Source: Valencia hispanica
Lineage: Eukaryota > Chordata > Actinopteri > Cyprinodontiformes > Valenciidae
Length of the DNA stretch: 64,000 bases
Reading direction: 5' to 3'
Assembly: GCA_963556495.2 (NCBI GenBank)
Contig: OY747721.1
Coordinates: 10,573,149 to 10,637,148, forward strand
Positions 56,601 to 64,000 of this stretch are shown here, piece by piece (within the stretch, counting starts at the first letter, position 1; each line of letters begins with the position of its first letter). A program made the position numbers and the translations under genes. Below the pieces are notes generated by a model. The model did not search any database. It saw nothing but the letters and a program-made list of their open reading frames with translations, and was not told the origin of the DNA.

Positions 56601-59600
56601 TTTTCCTATGTTCTCATGGCTGGTTTGGATTTCCTGCACAGAGGCAACCTGTGGGACTGGGAGGGACAAGGGACATGAAGATCAGGGTAATGATCAAATC
56701 TGCAACTGCACATGTAACATAGCACTAACATTCTTCAGACATTTGTGACTGAACCATAATTTTCCCAAAATGGTGACCTGGTCTCTCACCCACCCACTGA
56801 TAAAGAAAGAGAGAGAAAAAACAACAAATATTTAGCAGGGTAAGTACCCTTTGCATTGTTGTGGACACAATTATCTGCGCTTTAATTCAGAATTTATTTA
56901 CTATAGTGATTTCCAATGCGTTTTGTGGATAGTGTCACATTACAGAATTATTCTGAAACATGTTTTAGCTAAATTCTTCTTTTAATTAATCAAATCAAAA
57001 TAGGCCATATTGTGAAAGGTAAGATATGTTAAGTGTGTAAACATTTAAACACAAGAGGTACAAAATCCTTCACACTCGTGGCTTCGTGTTTTGTTAGCAA
57101 GCCCAGTCTCAGGTCTTCTTGGTTGTGTCCCATTCTTCTCTGCACATTTTCTTAAGCTCTGTCGACTTTGATGGCATCAGTAAAAGTTCATATTTCGATC
57201 TTTCCATACATGTTCGATTACTTTAAGTCCAAGCTCTGGCTGAGGGACTCAAAGATGTTCACGGGTTGCTGCTAAAGCCCACTTCTAAAGACGCTTCCAA
57301 GGTGCATCGCTGCCTGTCACCTTGCTTTCTGATTGGCTATGTCACATTCAACAGGCTGTTGTCTTCTTGACACACCACACACGTTGCAATATTGGGCCCA
57401 GACAATCCAATATGTTGAATATCACCAATTTGTGATCGGAGCGGTCCTGACATCTTTCCAAGCAGACCAGAGCACTCTGTACACACCACACACGGCAGGA
57501 ATATCTGTTAGGATTTTTTTAAGAGCCATCCCGGTAATCAGGGGGCTGTCGGAAGGGGAGAATCGGCTAAATTAAAGAAGAATATAGCTGAAAATCGGCC
57601 TAAAAATCCTGTCACGTGTACCAGGCCTTAGACTGTATAACCATCGCTGCTCCCAACAAACCTAATAAAACCAGGAAAGTAGAGCACATCACCCCAGTTC
57701 TAAAGTCCTTACACTGGCTCCCTGTAGCTCAGAGAATTAGACTTCAAAATACTTTTACTAGTTTATAAATCATTGAATGGCTTAGCACCAAAATATGTTG
57801 AAGACCTGCTGGTTACTACAGTATACCAACCCCCCAGACCACTCAGGTCCTCTAATTCCAGTCTATTCAACATCCCTAGAATTAGAAACAAACATGGAGA
57901 AGCAGCTTTTAGTTTCTATGCTCCTCTAATCTGGAACAAACTTCCAGAAAACTGCAAAGCTGCTGAAACACTGAGTTCTTTTAAATCACAACTAAAAATT
58001 CATCTGTTTAGAGCTGCCTTTGATTAATGCTTTGTTGTATCATGTTTTGTGTATTCTTCTTGTTTTTACTGCTGTTTTTACATTATATACTTTGATGAAT
58101 CTGTGCATGCTTCTTGCTTTATTGCTGTTTTTACTTTAAATGCTCTGTCTGGGTTTTACTGCTATTTTTATTTTACCACTTAATCATGTAAAGCACCTTG
58201 AATTACCTTGTTGTTGAAAGTGTGCTATACAAATAAAATTGCCTTGCCTTGCTTAATATTGTTTACATCCTTGCAGTATTTTGCACTGTTTATCTCACTT
58301 TAAGTAATATTTCTGCTGCTCTTATTTGCACATCTGTTTTTCACAGTTTAATTTTTTAACTTCTTGTAAATAGCACATTTACTTTTTAATGCACAACTAC
58401 ACATCCACATTCTGTAAATATTTTTTCTAATTAACCTACTCAGTTGCACATTCAAATCTGAGTATGCCACTTTATCTTTAATAATACTTTTAATAATTCT
58501 TTTCTATTCTATCTCAAGGATAACCACTGGAAATCAGATGCACATGAGCTCACTTTCAAGGGCAAACTTGAAGTTCTCCCATCTTTTTCTTATCTCTATG
58601 TTATGTCATAACAAAAGGTGTGTATACTGTATACCTATATTTAAAAGTTTATATTTCTTTTTTAAATTTACAAAAATGTCTTGAAGATGTGTTTCACGTT
58701 TTTATGAATAGATATCTTTTTTCTATCTTTTAATGAAAACTGTGTCAAAATTAGTTCAAAGTCTGTAATGTGACATAATGGGAACAAAGTATAGGGGGGT
58801 GCGAACACTTGTGTAATTTAATGTGCAATTTGATAAATGAAAGCTACATAAAAATGATCACATAAAGCACCTTTCTCCATGTAAACTCTAAACATAATGT
58901 TACTGTTTGTAACAGCAAAAATACATATGTATATATTCGATGCTTTCCACTATGCCAACACATATTCCCACTTGATCTCTTCTGCATAATTAATTACTGA
59001 ATACTAATTTAAATGGACAAGTAATTGTTTTGCTCCATTCACTGAGAGGACATTATTCTATTTATGCACATTTGAAGGAGGGGCTGGATGAAGAGCCTGT
59101 AATTTACTGCAAACATGCCTTGGTTTCCTTCTGGCAACTATGGAGCACGAAAATCTGAATGCATTTTTTCACACAATCAGATTCCACAACTTCTTTTCCT
59201 CAACTACAACACTTTGCTTGTAAAGCTTGAGGCTATCTGTCTCTTTTCAGGAGCACACAAAATGCTAAAAAAAAGAAACATAAAATAAAGTTTAAATACA
59301 ATTCAATTCAATTCAGTTTATTTATATAGCGCCAATTCACAACAGATGTCATCTCAAGGCACTTAACAAGAAGTCATTTCAATACAATTATACAAACATT
59401 CCAATCAGTTAAAAAGTTTCCTATTTAAGGAATCCCAGCAGATTGCGTCAGTCATTGGCGTGAGGTTGGGCAGATTTCCAACCACAGCAATCCTTCAGCG
59501 ATCCCTCATACTGAGCAAGCATGTAGCGACAGTGGAGAGGAAAAACTCCCCTTTAACAGGAAGAAACCTCCAACAGAACCAGGCTCAGTAGGAGCGGCCA

Positions 59601-62600
59601 TCTGCCACGACCGTCTGGGGGTTTGAGAAGACAGAGCAGAACACAGAAGGAACAGAAGATCCGATATAAGAGAACTTTCTATGTTACAGAAAGTAAAAAG
59701 TTGATAACAGGACACAGTGGATGTTCAGTTACTGAGAGGATCATCCCAGTCGATGCCCCCCGTCCAACAGGGCATTGCAGCCAAGCAGGATACCAGACCA
59801 GGTGTATCTTCGATGGGGAGAAAAACACTGAGAGAAAACAAAGTTAACAGTCGAAATAACAGAATGTACTGTAATACAACTGGAGAGTAGTAGGAGAAAA
59901 GGAAGTAGCAGAGTGAAGAAAATTGGTAAGTCTGTCCTCCAGCAGTCTAAGCCTATAGCAGCATAACTACAGAGATAGCTCAGGATGACCTAAGCCACTC
60001 TAACTATAAGCTTTATCAAAAAGGAAAGTTTTAAGCCTGGCCTTAAAAGTAAACAGAGTGTCTGCCTCACGGACTAAAGCTGGGAGCTGGTTCCACAGGA
60101 GAGGAGCCTGATAACTAAAAGATCTGCCTCCCATTCTACTTTTAGAGATCCTAGGAACTACAAGTAAACCTGCAGTCTGAGAGCGAAGTGCTCTGTTGGG
60201 AACATATGGAACAATTAGATCTCTGATGTATGATGGAGCTTGATTATTAAGGGCTTTGTATGTAAGAAGAAGGATCTTAAATTCTATTCTGGATTTAACA
60301 GGGAGCCAATGAAGGGAAGCTAAAACAGGAGAAATGTGATCTCTCTTTTTAATATTCATCAGAACTCTTGCTGCTGCATTTTGGATCAACTGAAGGCTTT
60401 TAATGGCATTTTGTGGACTTCCTGATAGTAAAGAATTACAGTAGTCCAGCCTTGAGGTAACAAATGCATGGACTAGTTTCTCAGCATCCAACTACCAACT
60501 AGGAGCATCCAGCATCCAAATACCAACTAGGAGTTGAGGTCAGGGGGAAGTACACAACATGGGTAATTTTTAGGGAAAACCCCTTTGCTTGCTGGTGTAG
60601 ATTCTCAGTCATCCAGGACAAAGTAGTCTTCAGAGCTTTAAGTGAAGGCAACTAGACTTCTCTTGTTATCTTGAAGATGTTTCACCTCTCATCCAAAAAG
60701 CTTCTTCAGTTCTGAAACTTAGGTTGGAAGTGTCAGGCTTATAAAATGTAATCAGGAACGATTCACACTAATAGGGCAAGAGAGACCACTAACAAGGCCA
60801 TTGTTGTCATCTAAAAAAAATTAAAGCCAAAGATGTCCTGGTTTTCTCTGGAGATGGTGCGCTGCAGAGAAAGAACAATGCTCCTGAGGTATACAGGTGA
60901 AAAGCTAGTCAAACTGCCATCAAGCAGAAACCAAGCGTGCTTCCAAAAAACAGGAAGTCTAGAAAACCATACCCAGAATAACAGGGACGAGCTTGGTGCA
61001 AGACTTGGAGCAAAGCCCAACCACCAGAACAATGAACAAAGACAGAGATCTGACAGCATGAATAAAGGCTAGGATCTAATTAAACGGAATGCTAATTAAG
61101 CTGAATCCCTGCAGTAGAAAAAGGAAAAAAAAAACATTACATAAAGATTATATCATTTGTTTTAAAATATTGTTTTTATACAGATTAACTACACTGTCCG
61201 TGACATTTCTTTCCGAAATGCCATCTACCATCAGTTCAGGTGAATAATAGAGACACTGATAATTAGAGGGAAGCACCACCTGCAAGCCAGCAGCCTGCTC
61301 CCATCTCTTCACAGCACTGACCCCTTTCATATGCCCCTGATTCCAACATCATTCCAGCCTCAAAGTGAAAGTTTAGGGGCCAGGGTGGGCAGCTTTTTCA
61401 CGGTCAGTGGGGCCTCAGAGCTCAGAACAAAAAGCCTGTCTGTTCTTGTGTCTTTAATGTCTGTGGAAATAATTGCAGTGGAGAAAACAGGATGGTTGAA
61501 GTCTATTTGGGCATTAATTCCACCTCTCTGTGGGAACTTTTTGCACAACAATATTACCTTAAAATAAGAGGTGGGTAGTAACTAGTTACATTTACTTGAG
61601 CAACTTAAAAAAACAACTTTTGGAGTAGTTTTACTAGCCTGTACTGTTTACTTGAGTAATATTTTTATGAAGTATCGCTACTCTTACTTGAATGAAGTTT
61701 CTGGTTACTCTACTCACAGTGAGTAACTTTACTGAATGAAACGGAATGCTTGTTTTAACCAGAAACGCATGAGACTGGCAAATACAGTTTATGTTGAGGT
61801 GATCATTTTAACACTATTATCTATCTGCTGAGGCTGTTGTGCCATTTGGAGGTCGAGTGGGGGTCTAACATATATACATTACCTACTGTAAGTACTGGTT
61901 TCATTAGTTTTACTTTGAAAAAAATCTATTTGGAAAAAATTTCCTTCTAGTCAAATTTATTATTTTACAAGTACGTCACATATTTCCATTTATTTTAGTT
62001 ATTTGGATATAACTTTATATTTTTGTCCAATTACATAATTTGAAATATTATGTCATATGTTATGATCTTAAAACAAGTACTCAATACTTTAGAAGCCTTT
62101 TTTTCCAAATACTTTTTTTCCTCTTGAGTAATTTTTTGGATTACTATTTTGCACTTTTACTTAAGTATAAATAGGTTGAAGTAGTGCTACTTTTACTTGA
62201 GTACAATTTTAGACAAAAAATTGTTTTGTCTAACTTCTAATTTTCTGACTCTGGATTATTTCTGCAACATGTCGACAGCAGAGTGAAAGAAGAAGAGGCC
62301 TCCTTACAAGGTGAAACAGTCTGGTTTTGTAAAGTTTAAAGTCTTAAAATGACCCATCATAAATACTACACATGGTGCTAAAGCTGTCATTTTTGAAAAC
62401 AACATAAAGATTATATTTATCTGCAAGTCCCTCCTTTTCCCTCAGGCAAATACCAGTATCCCTGGCTGAAAAGGAGCTACAAAGGTTAAATAAAATGTTG
62501 CCTTGCCTTGAAAAGGTAATTTCTCTAACTTTTTTTGCACATCTAAATTAGATATCGAAATTGCTGTCCAATTGAGCAAAGTTAAAGGTAGTACTCCAGC

Positions 62601-63536
62601 TAAAGGGAAAGAAGACTTCGGTAGGATAACTTGTGTCTTACCCCACATTGACACATTTCTCCTGATAAACAATAAAAATGCAGGAAATCATCCAGGGAGT
62701 CAGGTGGGGGAAAAATGCAATGTAGTCTTGCACTAAGCTGTCACTCTGTTTCCCTTTCTCAGCAGCAATCAGTGGAGAACTACTCAACCCACAGGGAAAC
62801 CCATTACCTATTGAAAGCACGTGCATGAAAGCAATAGAAAACGTATTCAATGTGGAAGTGAGAGATAAATGAGAATGTTTTATTTTTAATTGTGCTGTCT
62901 GCCAGTTACTAATGCCATCCTGAGTCACCAAAAAAGTGCTATTGCCTGTACCTGCTGAAGAAAACACATTTTTCTGCTAACAAAGCTGTTTCCTAGTATT
63001 TCAAGTGTTGATGAAATTTCCACCTCACCTGTTTGTTGTCAATCTTTACTAATTAGGTGACTGAATCAGGAAGGACATTATTGGATTTATTTATTATTAG
63101 ATTTTATTTAGAGGTATCCGAGTGAATCAGGCTCAATACATATGCACTCCATTTTGGATTTGATGAAAAACATCTAAAACCAACCATTTAAAACACGGGA
63201 GTCAAACTCCAGTCCTCAAGTCCTGCAACATTTAGCTGTGTCTCTGCTTTTACACACCTAAATCAAATAATTAGCCCATTAGCAGGACTCTTTAGCACTT
63301 GATAAGATGCAGAGGATGCAATTCCACCATTTGATTTAGGTGTGTTGGACCAAAGACACATGTAGATGTCGCAGGACACTTGCCCTTGACGACTGGAGTT
63401 TGACACCCAGGATTTAAACCATTGTTCCTTCAGAAAACCAGACAAGAATAGAATGTAAAACAGAAATACAATCCATCAACCAACCTTGAAAGAGGAGCAG
63501 CAAACTGAAGATAAGGATTGTGCACATAGAGTACAT
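46478..63536 (-). CDS. vwa2: vwa2 (AMACO), von Willebrand factor A domain-containing protein 2; complete, 13 coding exons
   Basis: Secreted extracellular-matrix protein of basement membranes (family knowledge). Coding exons in transcript order: 63536-63485, 56656-56582, 55289-55156, 55072-54963, 54066-53869, 53761-53628, 53491-53362, 53124-53069, 52965-52858, 52781-52200, 48344-47793, 47626-47504, 46608-46478. All boundaries are GT-AG and the phases close, giving 794 residues and a TGA stop. Order: signal peptide, short linker, VWA1 (about 48-225), Cys-rich segment (236-296), EGF1 (297-332), VWA2 (341-520), VWA3 (533-705), EGF2 (715-750), basic tail. Human VWA2 is about 755 residues with the same order. 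The two later VWA domains are each on one exon, whereas VWA1 is split over four. The gene is convergent with afap1l2, as in human 10q25. Confidence 0.96.
46609..47503. other. vwa2 last intron
   Basis: Non-coding. A Tc1-like interior fragment is possible around 47080-47240 (tgctgctgtagcccatctgc). Nothing else recognised. Confidence 0.4.
47793..48344 (-). CDS. vwa2: vwa2 exon encoding the third VWA domain
   Basis: Single 552 bp exon: [48 protein letters not shown]. The first MIDAS motif reads DASIG rather than DxSxS, but TDG is intact. Base composition is more GC-rich than the neighbours. Symmetrical phase 1. A 5.0-kb-scale cluster of L2 and Tc1 relics fills the intron before it (48345-52199). 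Confidence 0.95.
48480..49472 (-). mobile_element. L2-type LINE 3' fragment in a vwa2 intron
   Basis: On the minus strand, 49156-48935 encodes the C-terminal LINE peptide [20 protein letters not shown] and [10 protein letters not shown]. It is highly similar to 59299-60490 in the same orientation, but lacks about 120 bp near 49150 and extends further 5' (to about 49472). The extreme 3' end is cut off. Confidence 0.8.
49474..50715 (+). mobile_element. Tc1-like transposon, left end missing
   Basis: Carries a near-complete transposase pseudogene and the right-hand terminus caaacttttgaacggtagtgta (last 20 bases ending 50715). The corresponding left inverted repeat is absent; sequence passes directly into LINE at about 49472. 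It lies in the vwa2 intron between VWA3 and VWA2 domain exons, opposite to the gene. Confidence 0.85.
49542..50551 (+). pseudogene. Tc1-like transposase pseudogene, recently decayed
   Basis: Reads [18 protein letters not shown] with paired helix-turn-helix DNA-binding domains ([20 protein letters not shown]), a GRPR hook and the catalytic region [48 protein letters not shown]. Lesions: an in-frame TAG at 50001-50003, a frameshift near 50220, and loss of a short segment just after QQDNDPKH at about 50298. Otherwise the sequence is well preserved. Confidence 0.9.
50716..51805 (+). pseudogene. second Tc1-like transposase pseudogene with right terminus
   Basis: Starts abruptly inside the transposase ([20 protein letters not shown]) and shifts frame near 51070. 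It continues with [52 protein letters not shown] and [13 protein letters not shown], ending at 51588. The terminus gaatacttttgcaagccact ends about 51800. It belongs to a different Tc1 family from its neighbour. The N-terminal DNA-binding part is missing. Confidence 0.87.
51806..52199. other. vwa2 intron, nothing recognised
   Basis: AT-rich stretch between the second Tc1 relic and the VWA2-domain exon. No feature seen. Confidence 0.4.
52200..52781 (-). CDS. vwa2: vwa2 exon encoding the second VWA domain
   Basis: Single 582 bp exon with a whole VWA fold ([20 protein letters not shown] to [14 protein letters not shown]). The MIDAS is degenerate: the usual DxSxS reads EGSAT, and the later Asp loop reads LLTSTP. 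Human VWA2 is likewise degenerate here as I recall it. Symmetrical phase 1. Confidence 0.95.
52858..52965 (-). CDS. vwa2: vwa2 exon encoding EGF-like domain 1
   Basis: 36-codon exon: [18 protein letters not shown] continuing to [15 protein letters not shown]. It has the six-cysteine C-C-C-C-C-C spacing of an EGF domain. Symmetrical phase 1 boundaries are typical of a shuffled EGF exon. Confidence 0.95.
53069..53491 (-). CDS. vwa2: vwa2 exons encoding the cysteine-rich segment
   Basis: Exons 53491-53362 and 53124-53069. They encode [20 protein letters not shown], a CW motif, LCPYYR, then [18 protein letters not shown]. Six cysteines fall in about 60 residues, and the spacing fits the segment between VWA1 and EGF1 in human VWA2. 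The second exon, 56 bp, was found by phase and homology. The intron between them contains the end of a Tc1-like relic (53195-53270). Confidence 0.9.
53628..55289 (-). CDS. vwa2: vwa2 exons encoding the first VWA domain
   Basis: Exons 55289-55156, 55072-54963, 54066-53869 and 53761-53628. They read [20 protein letters not shown], then [16 protein letters not shown], then [12 protein letters not shown] with LLSDGRSQG, then [11 protein letters not shown]. All metal-ion-dependent adhesion site (MIDAS) elements are present: the DGSYS motif, a Thr in the GGSTQTG loop, and Asp in LSDG. This domain is therefore likely able to bind a divalent cation. Confidence 0.95.
54190..54470 (+). repeat. dispersed fish repeat in a vwa2 intron
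   Basis: catccatccatcttcttctg, then gatcccaggccagagccaga and ccacctcaactgac. Same family as 33290-33675 and 45545-45845, opposite orientation. It lies between vwa2 exons 54066 and 54963; the rest of that intron is unassigned. Confidence 0.6.
55290..56581. other. vwa2 intron, nothing recognised
   Basis: AT-rich intron of about 1.3 kb. No repeat or exon found. Confidence 0.5.
56582..56656 (-). CDS. vwa2: vwa2 linker exon between signal peptide and VWA1
   Basis: Small exon too short for simple reading-frame calling. It reads [20 protein letters not shown] followed by NSAAG. This corresponds to the QEVHVSKETIGKI segment of human VWA2. Acceptor ccctcccag, donor GTGAGT on the minus strand. Phases 1 in and 1 out agree with both neighbouring exons. 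Confidence 0.9.
56930..58830. mobile_element. decayed Tc1-like element interrupted by other repeats
   Basis: 56990-57260 has cccattcttctctgcacatt and ccaagctctggctgaggga, typical Tc1 non-autonomous interior. 58600-58830 has gtctgtaatgtgacataatg and gtgcgaacacttgtgtaatt, a Tc1-like right end. An unassigned segment and a LINE fragment lie between. Confidence 0.45.
57620..58255 (+). mobile_element. L2-type LINE 3' fragment, plus strand
   Basis: 57773-58027 encodes [34 protein letters not shown] and [13 protein letters not shown], the C-terminus of a fish LINE polyprotein. The 3' end has aaagcaccttgaattacctt and tgctatacaaataaaattgc followed by ccttgccttgc repeats. 5' truncated. Confidence 0.8.
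58831..59298. other. vwa2 first intron, unassigned segment
   Basis: No feature recognised. Confidence 0.4.
59299..60490 (-). mobile_element. L2-type LINE 3' part with intact C-terminal frame
   Basis: On the minus strand, 60491-60000 keeps an open frame of 163 codons: [52 protein letters not shown], ending LFDKAYS. The 3' UTR ends in ggcgctatataaataaactg and (ATTGA)n at 59299-59316. 5' truncated at about 60490. It lies in vwa2 intron 1 in the same orientation as the gene. Confidence 0.85.
60491..61570. other. vwa2 first intron, repeat fragment and unassigned DNA
   Basis: 60490-60540 has a short duplication of agcatccaa-taccaactagg. 60595-60730 matches a dispersed fish repeat (attctcagtcatccaggac, gatgtttcacctctcatcc, gcttcttcagttctgaaa). 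The remainder to 61570 is unassigned. Confidence 0.5.
61575..62215. repeat. repeat built on acttgagta motifs
   Basis: The motif TTTACTTGAGTA or close variants recurs at about 61588, 61648, 61684, 62118, 62155 and 62189. The left boundary reads ggtgggtagtaactagttac. Probably a non-autonomous DNA element, family unknown. 14440-14600 looks related in reverse. Confidence 0.5.
62216..63196. other. vwa2 first intron, unassigned
   Basis: 62480-62515 contains a ttgccttgccttg tail, perhaps the end of another LINE fragment. Otherwise nothing recognised. Confidence 0.4.
63197..63408. mobile_element. palindromic hAT-like MITE, full copy
   Basis: The left end GGGAGTCAAACTCCAGTCCT is inverted at the right as GACTGGAGTTTGACACCC. 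Arms continue inward: gcaacatttagctgtgtctc against gacacatgtagatgtcgc. About 212 bp, no coding capacity. Related copies at 7289-8725, 12780-12975 and 16684-16800. Confidence 0.75.
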
Positions 63537-63546
63537 GTTGGGACAC
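63485..63546 (-). CDS. vwa2: vwa2 exon with start codon and signal peptide
   Basis: An acceptor (gattgcag on the minus strand) is followed by ten 5' UTR bases, then ATG at 63536-63534. The peptide [17 protein letters not shown] is a short hydrophobic signal sequence. The exon ends after one base of the next codon (donor GTTGGT). Because an acceptor precedes the ATG, a non-coding first exon and the promoter lie further right, probably outside the window. Confidence 0.85.
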
Positions 63547-64000
63547 CTGCAATCATAAACAAGAACACACACTTAGATGTCAGTCCAATTATATGATCGT
63601 GTACAGACAAAAATTCTGAAATATGCATATTTATGAATGAGAAAGCTCAGCAGAAATAAACATTTTGTAAAAGAAATGTTTTCTCCCATATTTTTCTTCT
63701 GACAAGTATAAAATAAAGTTGCTGTAGAGTGTCACTAACCACATTTGTCACTATAATAAAGTCTATGTTGTGGAACTTGTAAAATAAAAATAAAAAGTAA
63801 TAAAAAAAGCCTCTTCCTCTGACATGAGGTTTAATATTAGTATGAATAAGTAAATAGTAAAAAGATTTAAACAGAGTGGAGTCCAGCATAGAAAGTGAAA
63901 TCTGGATCTTTGAGGTGGAGCTAATAACAGGACATCTGATAAGTGAGCGATGCTTCTATGCTTGCTGTCAGTGCCACAGTAATCAGTTTGAATAAAACTG
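63547..64000. other. region upstream of vwa2 signal-peptide exon
   Basis: Probably intron between an untranslated first exon and the coding start. AT-rich. No promoter, CpG-rich segment or exon could be supported. Confidence 0.4.

Overview
The window is vertebrate nuclear DNA from a teleost fish, probably a percomorph. Exons are short with GT-AG boundaries and introns are long. The intergenic and intronic DNA is packed with Tc1-like, hAT-like and Harbinger-like DNA elements, tRNA-like SINEs and L2/CR1-type LINE fragments of fish type. The exact species cannot be told from the sequence.

Three protein-coding genes are supported. (1) afap1l2 (XB130), plus strand: 18 coding exons from 1457 to 44811; only the short first coding exon and the promoter lie beyond the left edge. 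(2) kbtbd13, minus strand, 21154-22665: an intact single-exon BTB-Kelch gene inside the 18.5 kb fourth in-window afap1l2 intron. (3) vwa2 (AMACO), minus strand: 13 coding exons from 63536 down to 46478, complete from signal peptide to stop (794 residues). Every exon junction in afap1l2 and vwa2 was checked for splice site and phase by hand. afap1l2 and vwa2 face each other tail to tail, as their human orthologues do on chromosome 10q25, so the window is a conserved syntenic pair. No functional link between the genes is implied: AFAP1L2 is a cytoplasmic PH-domain adaptor in Src/PI3K signalling, VWA2 a secreted matrix protein, and KBTBD13 a muscle Cullin-3 substrate adaptor.

Layout: 1-10277, start of afap1l2 with two Harbinger-like elements; 10278-13580, two small exons, a deletion derivative of a LINE, and a SINE; 13581-32034, giant intron holding nested hAT elements, a decayed 3 kb LINE, kbtbd13 and several Tc1 relics; 32035-45200, remaining afap1l2 exons (two PH domains, coiled coil) and 3' UTR; 45200-46477, convergent intergenic spacer; 46478-56656, vwa2 body, with an L2 fragment and two Tc1 transposase relics in one intron; 56657-63484, first vwa2 intron with Tc1 and L2 fragments; 63485-63546, vwa2 signal-peptide exon; 63547-64000, probably 5' intron.

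The least ordinary items are the antisense kbtbd13 gene nested in afap1l2, a roughly 0.46 kb LINE derivative that joins the 5' and 3' ends of the same LINE family through a GAGCA microhomology, a hAT-within-hAT insertion with both 8-bp target duplications intact, and a pair of same-orientation L2 copies flanking vwa2 exons 2-10. I found no clear sign of an undescribed molecular system.
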